From Amborella trichopoda (lineage: Eukaryota; Streptophyta; Magnoliopsida; Amborellales; Amborellaceae): a stretch of 64,000 nt of DNA. The stretch spans positions 3,624,719 through 3,688,718 of the forward strand of contig NW_006499799.1 of NCBI RefSeq assembly GCF_000471905.2. Direction: 5' to 3'. The position numbers were made by a program, and so were the translations under genes. Shown piece after piece: positions 32,661 through 44,569 of this stretch. Numbering within the stretch: position 1 is the first letter of the stretch; every line of letters begins with the position of its first letter. The notes below the pieces were generated by a model, which saw nothing but the letters and a program-made list of their open reading frames with translations, searched no databases and was not told where the DNA came from.

Positions 32661-35576
32661 AAGCCTAAGGGTACCATGTTTGAAGACATTTTTCAGCACC
32701 ATGGGTCCCCGATGCTGAATAAAAGAGAGAAGTCGATCAATAAAGTCTGACAAACAGAGGAAATTTTGACAGTCTCGGCATGGCCCCAGAACTGGTCAAA
32801 ATCTTCTTAAGAACTTCAAATGGCCACTTGCCAAGTTTTGTCACAATCAGACGTGTCTAAGGCAGTGCATACAAAGAAACAATTTTGGCCTCTAGCATTT
32901 TGAAACGGACCCCTATAACTGGAACCCTAGTCTCGAAGCATCAAATGGCTGTGGGACTACCACCATTGGATCCAGCACAGTTGAAAATCCCAAGGGGTCA
33001 AATTTCAGCCCAAACGGACACACGAAGAAGAAGTTATGGGTAAAACGTCAAAACCAGAGGAGCAGCGCACTATTCCCGTGCGGCCACCCTGCAAGTAATC
33101 TCCATTATGGATAGTCACAATTAGTAACTTTCGGGCTCCATATCTCATTCGTCCTGAGTCAGATCGTGCTCAAATTTTGTTAACTTTTTCTTCTCGTCAA
33201 GACGAGCATTTCGATATGTAGCATGCCCCGTGATGACGCTCGAGCAGGAAGAAAAGCTAGAGAGAAATTGTTGATCCATGAAGAAAGTTGAAAGAAAATC
33301 AGCAGTGACACGCCTCGCTTGAGTGGCTCAATCACAGCGCTCAGGTATTGGATTGACATGAGACTAGTTTCATCACGTGCATAAGGTTCAAGGCTATCTC
33401 TGATCCAAACCCCGTACATGATGAACGGTTGGATTTTACACATGAAGCCAATAAAGTGACTATAAATTCTGGCACTGGAATTCCAGATTCTAACCAAAAG
33501 TCCAAAGTTGTGAAATCTTCATCCGAGAACGAAATCGAGCTGCATTTGTTGCCACGCGGTCGTGACGGCATGCTCAGGGTGATCTAGTGATGAAATCATG
33601 GAAAAACATCAAGAAATGAGCACACTATCGATCCGAAGTTTTCAAGATTCATCCAAATTTCAAGTCACATGATCGTGGCTTAAAAACACGATCCGAAGCT
33701 CGAAGTTGGTATCAAATCGATCGCCATACCGAGCTCTACAAGAAAACAGTCATCTTTCAGACAAACAGGTACTTGAGCAACCTCAGTCTTCTATGGAAGA
33801 TCACACACGTTCTAGGGTAACAATATGGACTGTTTTGAAATTTTTACAATTGTTAGGCAGGGGCAAATAAGTCATTTTGTACCCTATTTCTTATTTTTTG
33901 TAATTTTAATAAACATTAATTATCATCAATTAGGGTTAGTTTTGGGTGATTCACCCATGTTTTACCCCTAGTGTGCAAATAGATGCTACCACTCATTGAG
34001 AAGAGGCTGAAAAAATTGTTGTAAAGGGCCTCCCTTTCATTCACTACATTGAGTAATAAAATTTGAGATTCTTCCTTGAATTCGTGAGTGCATCTTGAAA
34101 AGAGAGAGAGGAGAGAGAAAGTTTACAGCAGTACCCCTCCTACCTTCAAGGTATTTTCTCTCTCTTCCCTTCTTCTTTATCTGGTTTTTTTTTCCCCTCT
34201 TCTCTCTCTTCTTCTCTTTCTTCTTTGTCTTCTCTACTGAGTCTTTCTCAGAGGCCATGCACGATAGTGGCAGTGTCGTGCATGCCTCTTTCTTTCTTCC
34301 TCCTCTTGTGACTTCACAGGTTACGCATGGCGATGGCAGCATCATGCGCAAGCTGCTCTCTCTCTCTTCGTTTGATTCTTTTCTTCAACATGGTTCACGC
34401 ACGACGATGTGTATCACCGACCACAGACTATCTTTCTTCCTCTTATGGGTCGCAGACGGCCATGCTTATCACCGTCGGGTAGGGCCTTACCCTTGCCTCG
34501 CATCCATCATAAACGGTGATGCCCATAGCCGCCTGCGAAGGGTCGCGACGATGCATAACGTCATCCATAGGCTTCTCTTGCGCCCTGCCCTTATCGTAGA
34601 CGGCGATGCCTATTGCCGCCCGTGAAGGTTCGCAGCGATGCGTAACATCGTCCGCAGGCTTCTCTTGAACCCTGCGCCTATTGCAGACAACGATGCCAAT
34701 CACCACGCACGAAGGGTCGCGACGATGCATAACGCCATTCGCAGGCTTCCCTTGTGCCCTTTTCCTATCACAGACGGCGATGCCTATAGCTGCCCACGAA
34801 GGGTCACTGCGATGCGTAATGCCATCCACAGGCTTCTTTCGTGCACTCTGTACCGAACACTGTTGGGACCTTCCTCCTTTACTGTCTTGCGTCTTCTCTT
34901 CGCTCTCTTCTCTTCTTGCTTGACTAAAGGATAGACTCAGCCTAGTACTGTTATAGCGGTCTGGCTGTCGAGCAGTATTGTGGTCGTGCTGGTCTAGAGT
35001 GTCATGTCCATCTTACTACCACACCATATTAGAACGGTCATATTGGCCTTGGTTTCGAGTAGGAATATCGTTGGGCCGAACTGAGTTACCTTGCTCGTCT
35101 TGCTACCACTTCAAGTCAGTCACTGTACTTGTCCAGCTATCATGCTAGTCTCGTCCCCTTGTCCAGTCCTCTTCTCTATTCTCTTCTTATTCATCACCTT
35201 AATTTCTCAGCTTCTCTGCCATATGAATGTGCATCGTTCTAAGACAAGGGTGGGTCCTTCGGCCCACTTGTCTTGCAAATTAACCATGTTAGTGCTATGC
35301 AGTAAACAAGGAGATTGCAGGTCAAGGGAGGTGAGTCAGAACCAGTTGAAGCAATTGGGGAGGGTGCTCGCACGAGTCATCTCAATTACATCATGGACCC
35401 AGGTGAAGTTGGTCCCCACCTCACGTTTTAAATTCCTCTCACACCAGTTAGGCCCCTTTCCTCGTTCTGTAAACAAGGTTCTTGAGATAGTGGTCTAAGG
35501 TCCTGGGTCTTCTGAACCCGAGACATGGGTCACCAATCATATAGATCCGGGGAGGCAAGATCGAGGCATCCGACCA
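32661..35576 (+). repeat. Tat LTR3 (5' LTR of copy C), upstream part missing
   Basis: Starts within the LTR at the segment TTTTTCAGCACC followed by ATAAAGTCTGA, so the U3 tandem repeats are absent. The core with ATTCCCGTGCGGCC is near 33,070. No clear TATA box survives near 33,970; AATAAA is at 34,055-34,060. The array at 34,245-34,860 has units with GCAGACGGCGATGCC and AGGGTCGCGACGATGC. The end block finishes CGACCA at 35,576, three bases before a primer-binding site, which fixes this border well. Confidence 0.85.
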
Positions 35577-35579
35577 GTT

Positions 35580-35597
35580 TGGCAACTCCACTAGGGA
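35580..35597 (+). other. Primer-binding site of copy C, tRNA-Arg type
   Basis: TGGCAACTCCACTAGGGA lies three bases after the LTR end. It fits the complement of the 3' end of a plant tRNA-Arg whose acceptor end matches GGCGACTCCACTGGGGA, with two mismatches, one a C-to-T type change at a CG. Ogre/Tat elements are known to use tRNA-Arg; the exact tRNA match was made from memory. Confidence 0.75.
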
Positions 35598-37190
35598 CTT
35601 GCTACCCCTTTGTCAGTTCGCTCTTGCTTGATCAGCATCACCTTTTATTTTCTGCACTGCATTCCATGGAATCTGGGTTATTCAACCCATTCATACGAGT
35701 TGGGGATTTTCTCATCCTCACACTCGTGACCATCCTAGAGAAGTGAGCTTCTCAAGTCTCATTCCCTACACTCCTTTTGAGTCAAAATTCACAGTCCGGC
35801 TCCTAGGTTCTTTCCTTGATTGGTGTGAAAAGGGACCTAAAGGTACCTAACTCCCCACTTTTTAGTCTTGGTGGACCCTCCACCAAGGCCCTTCGCATTT
35901 GTAGCACGTTTACTACCACCCACAGCATGCACCCTGCTACAGGCAAGTCCCTTGCCAGTCACATTGCTAAGGTACCTCGAAAGGCTGCCCTATCCGCTTT
36001 TGCGAAAGGCAAGCAGGTTGCCATCACTCCTGAAGGTCACCACAAGGCCACCCCCCATACTCCTTCACCGCCCCGAACTTCTATCCTTAGAGGCTTGACA
36101 CACTGAGGATGAGATATTGGGATCTCCACCTCTTGCACACACTTAAAGGCTCGTGGTCCGTCCACTCGAGCCACACTTTGGGGAAACTTTCATGCTACCT
36201 TAAGCTCGTGTCCGAGGAGAGGCCTTCTAAGGCCAAACCCTACACGCGCCATGCATCTACATCCAACAGCTCAGGGCAGCGCCAGTTCTCCGCCAACTCG
36301 AGCACATAGGGGTCGACCACTTCGTCCTACCTCTCAACACACACGGCTTCACCCTGTGAGAGATAAGGTCCTACCCTGTCCCTCACAGACACGAGCTTGT
36401 AGGTCTTAGCCTCTTAAGGTTGAACCAGCTGACCGAGCCCAGGCTGACCCCCAAGTCACCAGAAGGGCTGCTTCGAAAAGTGCACATCCACCAGCTTTAC
36501 AGGTTCCTCCCCAATCTCGACTCAGGTGCAGTCGCGAGCTAGTTCGTTCATCCACCACCCTTCGTTTTCTAGGAAAACACCTCGAGACCTGGTACTCAAA
36601 GGTTTTCCCTAAGAGTACCATCTTGAGTTAGCCACCTCAGGTCAGCCATGCACCCAGACCTCACAAGGGAATTTGGGGCAAAGGCTTGATGGCAGATAGA
36701 AGCCTACTGAATATAAGGTAGCAACCCAAATTGCCCTCGATCCTTGGACCTCACTCTCTACTCCAGCTGATGGACACAGGCCTCACAAGCTCAAGAAAGA
36801 TGGGGCAGTCCGAATCTCAGGCTCAATTATGAGACAAATTCTATTGCAGCCTCAAGATCAAGCAGAAGAGAGGCCTACAGTTCCTGACTAAAGAAGCCCC
36901 TAAGGCAGTTGAGGTTGCCATTCTGGATGACCTCCTGCCTCACAATCCCTTCTCCCCTCTCCGGATTCCAAAACCTGAGCAAGTTGTCCAAGAATGCTTG
37001 GTGGTTGCCATCATAAGAAAAGATCGAGCTGCCAAGAGGTCACGGTCCCAAGACTGTCAAGAACCAATCCTCACACGGTCGTTGTACAAGACTCGAGTCC
37101 AGTCGAGGCATACTGAGCCCTTATAGACTAACTTGCCATGTATGACTCGCTAACCCCAACAGTCCACTACTCCACCTAGCTCTAACCCTT
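35598..37190 (+). pseudogene. Leader and N-terminal extension of gag, copy C
   Basis: Collinear with 57,831-59,365 in copy D. A translated stretch starting MHPATGKSLASHIAKVP at about 35,927 parallels MHLVISKPLVDRIVEVR at 58,161, and both continue into RR/GHHKxTPHT, PPRxSI and RGxTH. After that the frame is a basic, proline-rich sequence interrupted by stops. Ogre/Tat elements often have an extra ORF or long gag extension here. No enzyme domain recognised. Confidence 0.55.
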
Positions 37191-39170
37191 CAGAAGAAAT
37201 GAACAGCGTCATGGTGATCAACGAGTCGAGTGATGCCCAAGAAGAGCAGATGAACATGTTCGAGGTGATGATACAGTCCATTCTAGAAAAGATGGATCAC
37301 TTGGAGGCCTCCAGCCCTCTGCTTCTCCTCCTCACCATGAGGCCAACTGCCAGCCTGGAGAGGACACAACTCCCAAGCAAACTCCCCCACGGGCCTCTAA
37401 TGACAATTCTACTCCCCATATGGTTTTACAAGCTGATGTAGATGCCATGCTGACCCACGGTCTCAAGAGTAAGATCCTGGGCATGTAAGGGGCACCGCTT
37501 TACCAAAAGTCGTACCCCTCGTATATCGACCTGGTGTCACTTCCCCCAAACTATCAAAAAGGAAAGCTTCCCTTGTTCAATGGTACTACGTCCCTGCACC
37601 AGCATACCGCTCACTTCCAAGCAGCTTGTTGAGAGACGGCAACTGACGGGCGACTCCTCCTCTGTCAGTTCGTCGAGACCCTCGAAGGGCCAGCCTTCCA
37701 GTGGTATGCTCGACTATCTCCAAGCTCGGTGCACACAATGCAGGAAATGGAGCAATTGTTTTCCCAACGCTTCTATGAAGTTTAGAGAAATATGGAAACC
37801 ATCGAGCTCCTCACTCTGACCCAAGAGCCTGGTGAGCCATTTGATGAGTTCATCACCTGATGAATAGAGTTGGCAACTTATCATGTCACTCCCATGACTG
37901 AAAGGGAAGTAATTCAGACCTACATACAAAATATGCTGCCCGAGATTGGCCTGCATGTTGAGGCCTCCAATCCACCCTCCATGTTAGAGCTCATCTCTAA
38001 AGCGGTTCGTATAGAAGGTCTGTCTACGCACCATGGTGGATCTCACCAACAGGCCTCTAGCTGGGGAAACGGTCGGGGCAATGGCAATTCTCGCTCTAAT
38101 AATCGGAGTAGCCAGCAAAAAGGGGTGATTAGTGCAGCTGTCACAGTGGCTGACACCAAGAAAGCCACCCCTCAATCCTTGGACCTCTCAAAAGGGGTAG
38201 TCACAGCCAAGGCATAGACAGCACAACAGTCCTATAACAAGGTCCCACCCCTAAAAATATAAATCGAAGTGACCACTGGATCTAGCACTAGAACAAGGTG
38301 TACCCCTTAGAGAAGGAGAGGGTTCCTACGCTGCTTCGGTTATTACTAGAGCAAAACATGATCTAGCTGCTTGAGGCCAAATCCCCAAAGCAGGTTGGAC
38401 AGGAGACACATGAGAGATACGACACATATCACCGGAGAGCTACACCACTCAAGAATTCTATACGCTCAAAGACATTATCCAAGCCCTTATTAACAAGGGT
38501 CTGATAAAGCTCGAGGAGCTAAAGAAAACATTCAGGCCAACTGAGGCTTCCCACATAGTGACAATCCAGGAGGATGACGAGGCACCCACTGTCCTCCATG
38601 CACTATTCCCCCTAATGCTCGAAGAAGGTCTCACCACTCAAAGTCGACAAGGAAGCCCACATTCTTGCCTCCAAGAACTAGGAACCTCTAATGTCCTTAT
38701 CATCTGATACGAGGCCATGACCTGAGCGAATGCATTGGCTTCCACGAGCTCTTGGCAAAGAGGACGCAGCAGCACCAAGAAGTTCATGCTAACCTACAAG
38801 GACACTCTCAAGTCCCTCTAGGGAAGTGCTGAGCTAGATCCTCTGCAGGCCCTCGTTGAGGCGATGCTCTAATAGGGTCTTGTCACGCCCAAGCCCGCCA
38901 GGCAACCTAGGCATCTTCCTCAGGGTATGGAAAATCTCTAGTGCCCATATCACTAGGTGTGGGGCCATGAGCTGAAGGAATGCTCTGGGTTCGAAGCTAT
39001 AGTCACGTAGAAAGTACAGAAGAGCCACATTGTTTACACTATTCTCCTAGAACACTTCCAAGCTGTCACTCCCATTCAAGAGGAAATCCCACTACAAGTC
39101 CCTTACGAGCCTACACTAGACCCTTCAGAGCCCTCGACTTCTCAGCCTCGGGAAGTCTACCATGAATGAA
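37191..39170 (+). pseudogene. Tat gag, copy C, broken, with a duplicated zinc-finger-like module
   Basis: Begins near MVINESSD (37,210). The capsid-like core includes YPSYIDLV, FNGTT, LEGPAFQWYARL, and ELLTLTQEP, up to EIGLHVEAS near 37,940, with frame changes near 37,640 and stops near 37,859. A clean frame runs 37,870-38,214 (KAVRIEGLSTHHGG, KGVISAAVTVADTKKATPQ). Further on, the second zinc-finger-like module (a GHDLSEC pattern near 38,715-38,735) is followed about 255 bp later by another copy (GHELKEC near 38,961-38,981), each preceded by a matching helical lead-in. Other copies have this module once. Confidence 0.85.
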
Positions 39171-40210
39171 GTAGGCTCAAATCCCTGAAGCGTGGGGCAG
39201 TCCACCAAACTGGGGCTACTCATTAGCTTGATAGGACAGACCAAACACCTCCTAAGGGATCCAAAAGGAGATAAGCATCCAGGTTAACTCGTCGAAGGAA
39301 TCATATTCCTTAGACACCAGTCAAGGAAGAATTTCTCAAGCCCCTTCCCCCACTATCGACCTTATATGATATCATCCCAGACGCAACTCGCCTTATCCCT
39401 TCGTCCAATCAGATGGACATCCCTGAGTCATCAACTTCTCGGGACTCATCCAACACAAGTGACAATGTTAAAAGCACCCTCCAACGGTCAGAGCCGAGGC
39501 AAGACCTACCTACACATGTCTAATTTCGGCAATGACATAAAAAGTAGCTCAAAACACTCTAACTCCATTTCTTCTTCTTCTCCTCCTCCTTCTTCTATCT
39601 CTTTCACAGGTGCAACTCAACAGTGCCCAGGCTTCGACGCTCCAAACAGAGAGCTTGAAGGAACCAACATCAGCAGGTCGCATCAGAAGCGCCAAAGAAA
39701 GATGTTGGCCCAGGCGGCTAGATTCTTAACCGTCGTCGATGCCTTGACAACTCAAGCCAAGTTCGAGCCATCTTCGAACTCCTATTCCCAAGATGCTTAT
39801 CACATGGTTCAAGTTCATGAAGCACCACTCATCTCGGGGCAAATATTGAGTGACCTCAGTCATGATGCCATGGACTTCACGTTCGATGTTGACCCTTTCA
39901 TTCCCTGGTCTAGTCAGGGACCGAAAATCCTCTCCCACATTGGGACCCTCCTAGAAGCAAAAATGTCAGGATCGTGGGTCTCTACACTCGAGATTGACAA
40001 GAAGCATCCTGAATCCCCAGACGAAGAGTTGCAAGAAGCTTCAGAAGAGTGGGAAGAAGGTGGTCAGGCCAGAGCTGACGAGCTTGAAGTGATAAACTTA
40101 GGGGATGAGGCCAACCTAAAGCCAACTTTCATCTCGGTAAAAATGTCCCCAGAAGAGAAAGAAAGTTATATTTCCCTCCTCCGAGAAAACCAGGACGTCC
40201 TTGCCTGACA
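39171..40210 (+). pseudogene. Gag-pol linker and pre-RT segment, copy C; protease missing
   Basis: Open from 39,366 to 40,208, with a frame change near 39,520-39,560. It carries the acidic/serine linker, KRQRKMLAQAARFLTVVDAL, then jumps to DFTFDVDPFIPW and MSGSWVSTLEID, EEWEEGG, and SPEEKESYISLLRENQDVLA before a stop. As in copy A, the protease and proline-rich segment are gone, so gag runs into the pre-RT part of pol. Confidence 0.8.
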
Positions 40211-41033
40211 TTATCATGAGATGCTCAGTTTAGTCCCTTAAATCATTGTTTATCATCTTGGCATTGATCCATTCATCAAACCCATAAAGCAAAAATCAAG
40301 AAGGTTTAGGCTCGACCTCGAGATGCAGATTGATGCTGAGGTGAACAAGCTCAGGCAAGCTGGATTCATACATGAAGTCAAATACTCAAGATGGATGGCA
40401 AATGTTGTCCTAGTTAAGAAGAAAAATTGCCAAATCAGGGTCTGTATTGACTTTCACCACTTGAACACTGCTTACCCCAAGGACGACTTCCCCCTGTCGT
40501 TCATCGAGATGCTTGTTGATTCCACAGCTCATTGTCAGATTTTCTCCTTCATGGATGGATATTCTGGTTATATTCAGATCAAGATGGCACCAAGGGATGA
40601 AGAGGCCACTGCATTCTTGACTCCAAAAGATGTCTTTTGCTACACTGTGATGCCTTTCGAGTTAAAGAATGCTAGTACCACATAACGAGCCATGAAGACC
40701 ATCTTCAAGGACATGATGCACAAGGAGGTCGAGTGCTATGTGGATGACTTGGTGGTGAAGTTTGAAACAAAGGACACTCACATGAAGGATCTTAAAAAGG
40801 TATTTGAGTGGCTGTGACATCACCAACTGAAGATGAAGCCCTTGAAATGCGCCTTCGGTGTACGCTCAGGAAATTTCTTAGGGTTCATCGTGAGGTATCG
40901 TGGGCTGGAGATTGAGCCAGTCAAAATTAAGGCGGTCCACGACATGCCACCGCCTACAACCTTGTGTAAGATTTGGTCTCTCCAAGGGCAGCTGGCCTAC
41001 ATTCGAAGGTTTATCTCAAGCCTCTCAAGATGA
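40211..41033 (+). pseudogene. Tat reverse transcriptase, copy C, with intact YVDD but truncated
   Basis: Fingers and palm are present: EVNKLRQAGFIHEVKYSRW, DFHHLNTAYPKDDFPL, FSFMDGYSGYIQI with the metal-binding D kept, and CYVDDLVVKF with both catalytic D kept. Stops lie at about 40,683 and 40,816. After RGLEIEPVKIKA and YIRRFISSLSR, sequence jumps at about 41,033 into the middle of the second RNase H, so the RT connection and gypsy-type RNase H are deleted. Best-kept RT active site in the window. Confidence 0.9.
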
Positions 41034-41779
41034 TGCTGTCCCTTTTCACACCTCCTTCTCAATCGCAGAGGCATTTTCTCATAATGAGGCTAAATATCAA
41101 GCCCTCATAATTAGATTGGAGATCTCCAAGGAGCTAGACCTGGAGCAGCTAAACATCTTCGGTGACTCTGAGCTAGTCATCCAACAACTTAAGGGGATTT
41201 ATGACGTAACGAGGGATACTCTCAAGCCTTATCATGACACTGCCAAATCTTTTATGGCCCAGTTCGACGATTTTTCCCTAAGTCATATCCTTAGAAAGCT
41301 AAACTCACAGGCCTATGCGCTCTCAAAGCTCGGGGCCATTCAACAGTCCTCAATAGGGCCCACACTTGTCTGGGTAACAGCATGCAGACATGTTGACTTG
41401 AGAACCAAAGTTGATGCAGATGACGAGAGATGTCTTCCCTGAATTCCCGCTTTATCTATTTGGAGCACTCCTTGCAACCAAGGATGTCATTAAGGCTGAA
41501 TAGGAAATTTCCCGAGGTGAAGAATCCAAGGCTGAGAAGCAAGAGTCAAAATTCTTCGACCCGATATATGTAGAGGTCGAACAAGTGGAAGACTGGAGGG
41601 AGCCTATCATGAACTTCATAAAGCATGGAAGGTAGCCTGAGGATCGGGCAGACTGCAACGGGATACGGCGGATGTCTACCAAGTACACCTTGCTTGATGA
41701 AGATGTTCTCTTTCTTCGTTTGACGAAATTCTCCTCAAATGTGTCGATGCACGAGAAGCAAATAAAATAACTGGAAGAA
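41034..41779 (+). pseudogene. Truncated second RNase H and linker to integrase, copy C
   Basis: Picks up at PFHTSFSIAEAFSHNEAKY (second acid), then FGDSELVIQQLKGIYDVT (third acid), and ILRKLNSQAYALSKLGAI, where the last acid is Y. The first acid (FDGA) was lost in the deletion that joins RT to this domain. From 41,346 to 41,779 is a linker with stops and a short frame matching 7,753-7,960 of copy A (VEQVEDWREP pattern). Confidence 0.85.
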
Positions 41780-42831
41780 GTGCACTCGGGTATCTGTGGG
41801 CTGCATCAATCCGGCCCTAAGCTTTACGAGCGCATACACAGACTCTGCTATTATTGGCCTTCAATGGTGACTGATGCCCAAAATATGCTAAAATATGCCA
41901 GGTGTGCCAAATGCACTCAAACCTCATTCATCATCCCCCAGAGCCTCTCCATCCTACAGTGGCATCAAGGCCCTTTTCCCAATGGGGTATGGACATTGTA
42001 GGACCCATCGACTCTCCTTCTACCTTGTGTCATGCCTTCATCCTAGCAGCGACAGATTACTTTTCCAAGTGGTCTGAAGCAGTCCCTCTCAAACAGGTTC
42101 TAGGGACCACTGTGGCTAACTTCATGCGTCACCACATCATATACCGGTTTAGGGTTCCAGATTGAATAATCTCTGATAATGGTCCTCAGTTCAGAAGCCA
42201 TCACATTGATCACCTAGTTAACCAGTTATGTTTTGAGTGGAAGTACTTGACCATCTACCACCCTCGAGCCAATGGTTTAGCAGAGGTGTTCAATAAAACA
42301 CTATGCGGGGTTCTTCGGAAGTCAGTTTCAAAGTCGAAGCATGAGAGGCTGCCTGAGGCTCTGTGGGCCTATTGCACCACCACTCGAAATGCTACAAACA
42401 CTACGTCCTATTCCTTGGTTTATGGAGTTGAGGCAGTTTTATCCCTGAAAGTTCAAATACCTTCACTTCGTTTCGCTATACATTAGGGATTGACTAAAGA
42501 AGAGAGGGTCAAGCTCTGTTATCAGGAGTTGGATGCTCTTCATGAAAAGAGGCTAGAGACTCAGCAAAACCTTGAACTCAATCAGGGGTGATGAAGAGAG
42601 CCTTTGATAAGTCTGTCAAGGTTCGCTCGTTTGTTTCTGGGGATTTGTCTTAGCAGTCAAGAGACCGATTGTCATGCATGGACGCCGTAAAGGAAAGTTT
42701 GAACCCAAGTGGGAAGGTTCCTTCACAGTAAAAAAGGTCACACCAAATGGGGCTTATATACTGGAAAACTCTGATGGAGAGGAGGCAATGCCCCTGTCAA
42801 CGGGCGATACTTAAAGAAGTACTATCCCTGA
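41780..42831 (+). pseudogene. Tat integrase, copy C, broken
   Basis: Zinc-binding start with SGICGLHQSGPKLYERIHRL, YYWPSM, and CAKC; core with WGMDIVGPIDSP (first D), TDYFSKWSEAVPLKQVLGTT, SDNGPQF (second D, just after a CGA-to-TGA stop at about 42,163), and NGLAEVFNKTLCGVLRKS (E). LPEALWAYCTTTRNATNTT and YSLVYGVEAVLSL follow, then a frame change near 42,590-42,650 and a C-terminal KKYYP before the stop at 42,829-42,831. Confidence 0.9.
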
Positions 42832-43460
42832 TGTGCTCTTAAAATGTAGTGCATGCAGTAAAAAAGAAAATAGAAAAGAAAAATAGCAACCCACTTCAAA
42901 ATAAATTCATTTCTTTTATTGCAAAAGCCCAATATCAGGGAGGTTATAGATATAGTATCAACAATTCAGGAGAAAAGAGGTTCTTCGGGCTAAAGTATTG
43001 CTCTCGCTTCAGAGGAGGGTCAACCATTTCTGAATCAGCTTCAATTCATTTGACGAGGCATGGCTGGAGAGGGAAGAAGTACCCTGATAGAGTCTACTTC
43101 CGTGGTAAGGAACTGGCCTATGATGGACGCCTTTCCTCAAAACAACATGGACTTCACTGTTGTGCTAGAGGAATTGACTTTCAACAGACCATAATGGCCA
43201 GGCCTTCTCATTTTCCATCACTCTTGACCCCCACAAGGCACCACCGTCCATGGTCATCTTCATGTGCAGCTCAACACCACGGGTGACCATCGTCGTGGGC
43301 GGTCCAACCCTGCGAGTGACCATTACCACGAGCGGCATACTGCCGAATGTGGCTATCACCATGATCAGCTTAGCACGGTGTGAAGGCAGTGCTGCATGCG
43401 ACTTAATGCCACACATGCTTTTGTGAGGCCCTAGTTCCTATCGTTCCCAATTCCCAGGGG
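42832..43460 (+). repeat. 3' region downstream of integrase, copy C
   Basis: Starts AT-rich with a purine-rich AAAAAAGAAAATAGAAAAG run, then blocks shared with copies A and D, including AACAACATGGACTTCACTGTTGTG near 43,142-43,165. From 43,250 to 43,420 are loose repeats with ACCACGGGTGACCAT and ACCACGAGCGGC. No antisense ORF remains. Confidence 0.7.
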
Positions 43461-44318
43461 GCATTAACCCTCTTGCCTCTTCGGTTTCCCCAAGCGTCCC
43501 CTCTCAGTGATGTTCAACCTTCTCACGACCATTCGCCTCCTTTGCATTCGGGTTTCACTGGAAACTCTTCTCTATCTGCCGAGAACCCCCGTCTGAGCCA
43601 ATTTTTTCCCCTTTACCGGCAACCGATCCTACCGGGAAACCACCAGAAACTCTCTTGAAATCTCCCTGTGACCCCTCGATCTCCCTTCTTCTCACCTTTC
43701 CAATTCCCTAAGAACTCGTCGGAAGGTCACTATGTTTCTAGTGAGCCCACTACTGTGCCTTCTTCTTCCCTGCCAGTGACTGTAAAACTATCAAAAGTCC
43801 ACCAAAGAGTCCCTGTGCACACCGGAAATTGTCGCAACCTGATGGAACCACGGTTTCTCTCTCAGAAGCTTCAATGGATATTTTTCTTCATCAGAAAAGT
43901 CTAGGTAGATCCCTGCAAAGCCACTGTTACCCTCTCCAAAAGCTGTGCCTTCTTCTTCCCTGCCAAAGATCGCAAAACTGCTGAAATCCACAAAAGAGTC
44001 CATGTGCACATCCGAAATTGTCACAACCTGATGGCACTACTATTTCTCTCACAAAAGCTTCAATGCCTACCGTTCTTCATCGAAAAAGTCTAGGTAGATC
44101 CCCGCAAAACCATTGTTACCTGCTCCAAAAGCTGTGGCACTTTCAGAAAATATTCGCAAGTACTCTGCGAATACCCTCAAACTCACTGAAGTGTTGCTGG
44201 TGAAGTCTCTATGCACTATAATTCTCACCAGAAGCTCTTGCCGAACTTTCTCTCTCTCTCTCTAAAACTTTCTTCACTATTTTACCAAAGGCAAAACAGT
44301 AAAATGGGGTTTTACACC
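43461..44318 (-). repeat. Antisense leader with internal tandem duplication, copy C
   Basis: Corresponds to 19,800-20,170 of copy B. Two copies of a segment of about 190 bp sit side by side, with TGCCTTCTTCTTCCCTGCCA at about 43,757 and 43,948, then GTGCACAYCSGAAATTGTC, AACCTGATGG and TTTCTCTC. A third, weaker copy may start near 44,130. It fits an untranslated leader of the lost antisense ORF. Confidence 0.6.
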
Positions 44319-44326
44319 TTTTTATA
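44319..44326 (-). promoter_or_regulatory. TATA box of the antisense promoter, copy C
   Basis: On the minus strand TATAAAAA, followed by GGTGTAAAACCCC, ACTGTTTTGCC and TTTGGTAAAATAG. The downstream match to copies A and B is closer than the surrounding sequence. Confidence 0.6.
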
Positions 44327-44569
44327 GGTGAATATTACACAAAGTACCCTTCAAAAGCTCGAAATTACACTCCAGTCCTCGTCTCCAAACAACGATAATT
44401 CCAGACCGGAGCGAGTCAAGCAAGAGGCCCGAATGCGAGTCGCTACTGCCTATGCTTCATGAACCTACTGTCGTCTATGCCTTAACATCGTGCTTTATTA
44501 ACACTGCATGATTTACTAAAAAAGCAATTGTTGTGCACTTCACAGGAAGCTATCGCCTGTTTGAACCCA
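44327..44569. other. Deletion-joined stretch between antisense promoter and LTR4
   Basis: Starts with sequence upstream of the antisense promoter (GCTCGAAATTACACTCCAG, as at 20,238-20,256 in copy B) and passes into sequence I do not recognise before LTR core sequence begins at about 44,570. The motif array and the U3 tandem repeats of other copies are missing, so about 2.5 kb was probably deleted here. Confidence 0.5.

Noticed and set aside
32090..32700. A possible leucine/phenylalanine-rich membrane protein on the minus strand
   Set aside because: It lies in the inverted LTR-tail array; the periodicity comes from the tandem unit, not from a protein family.
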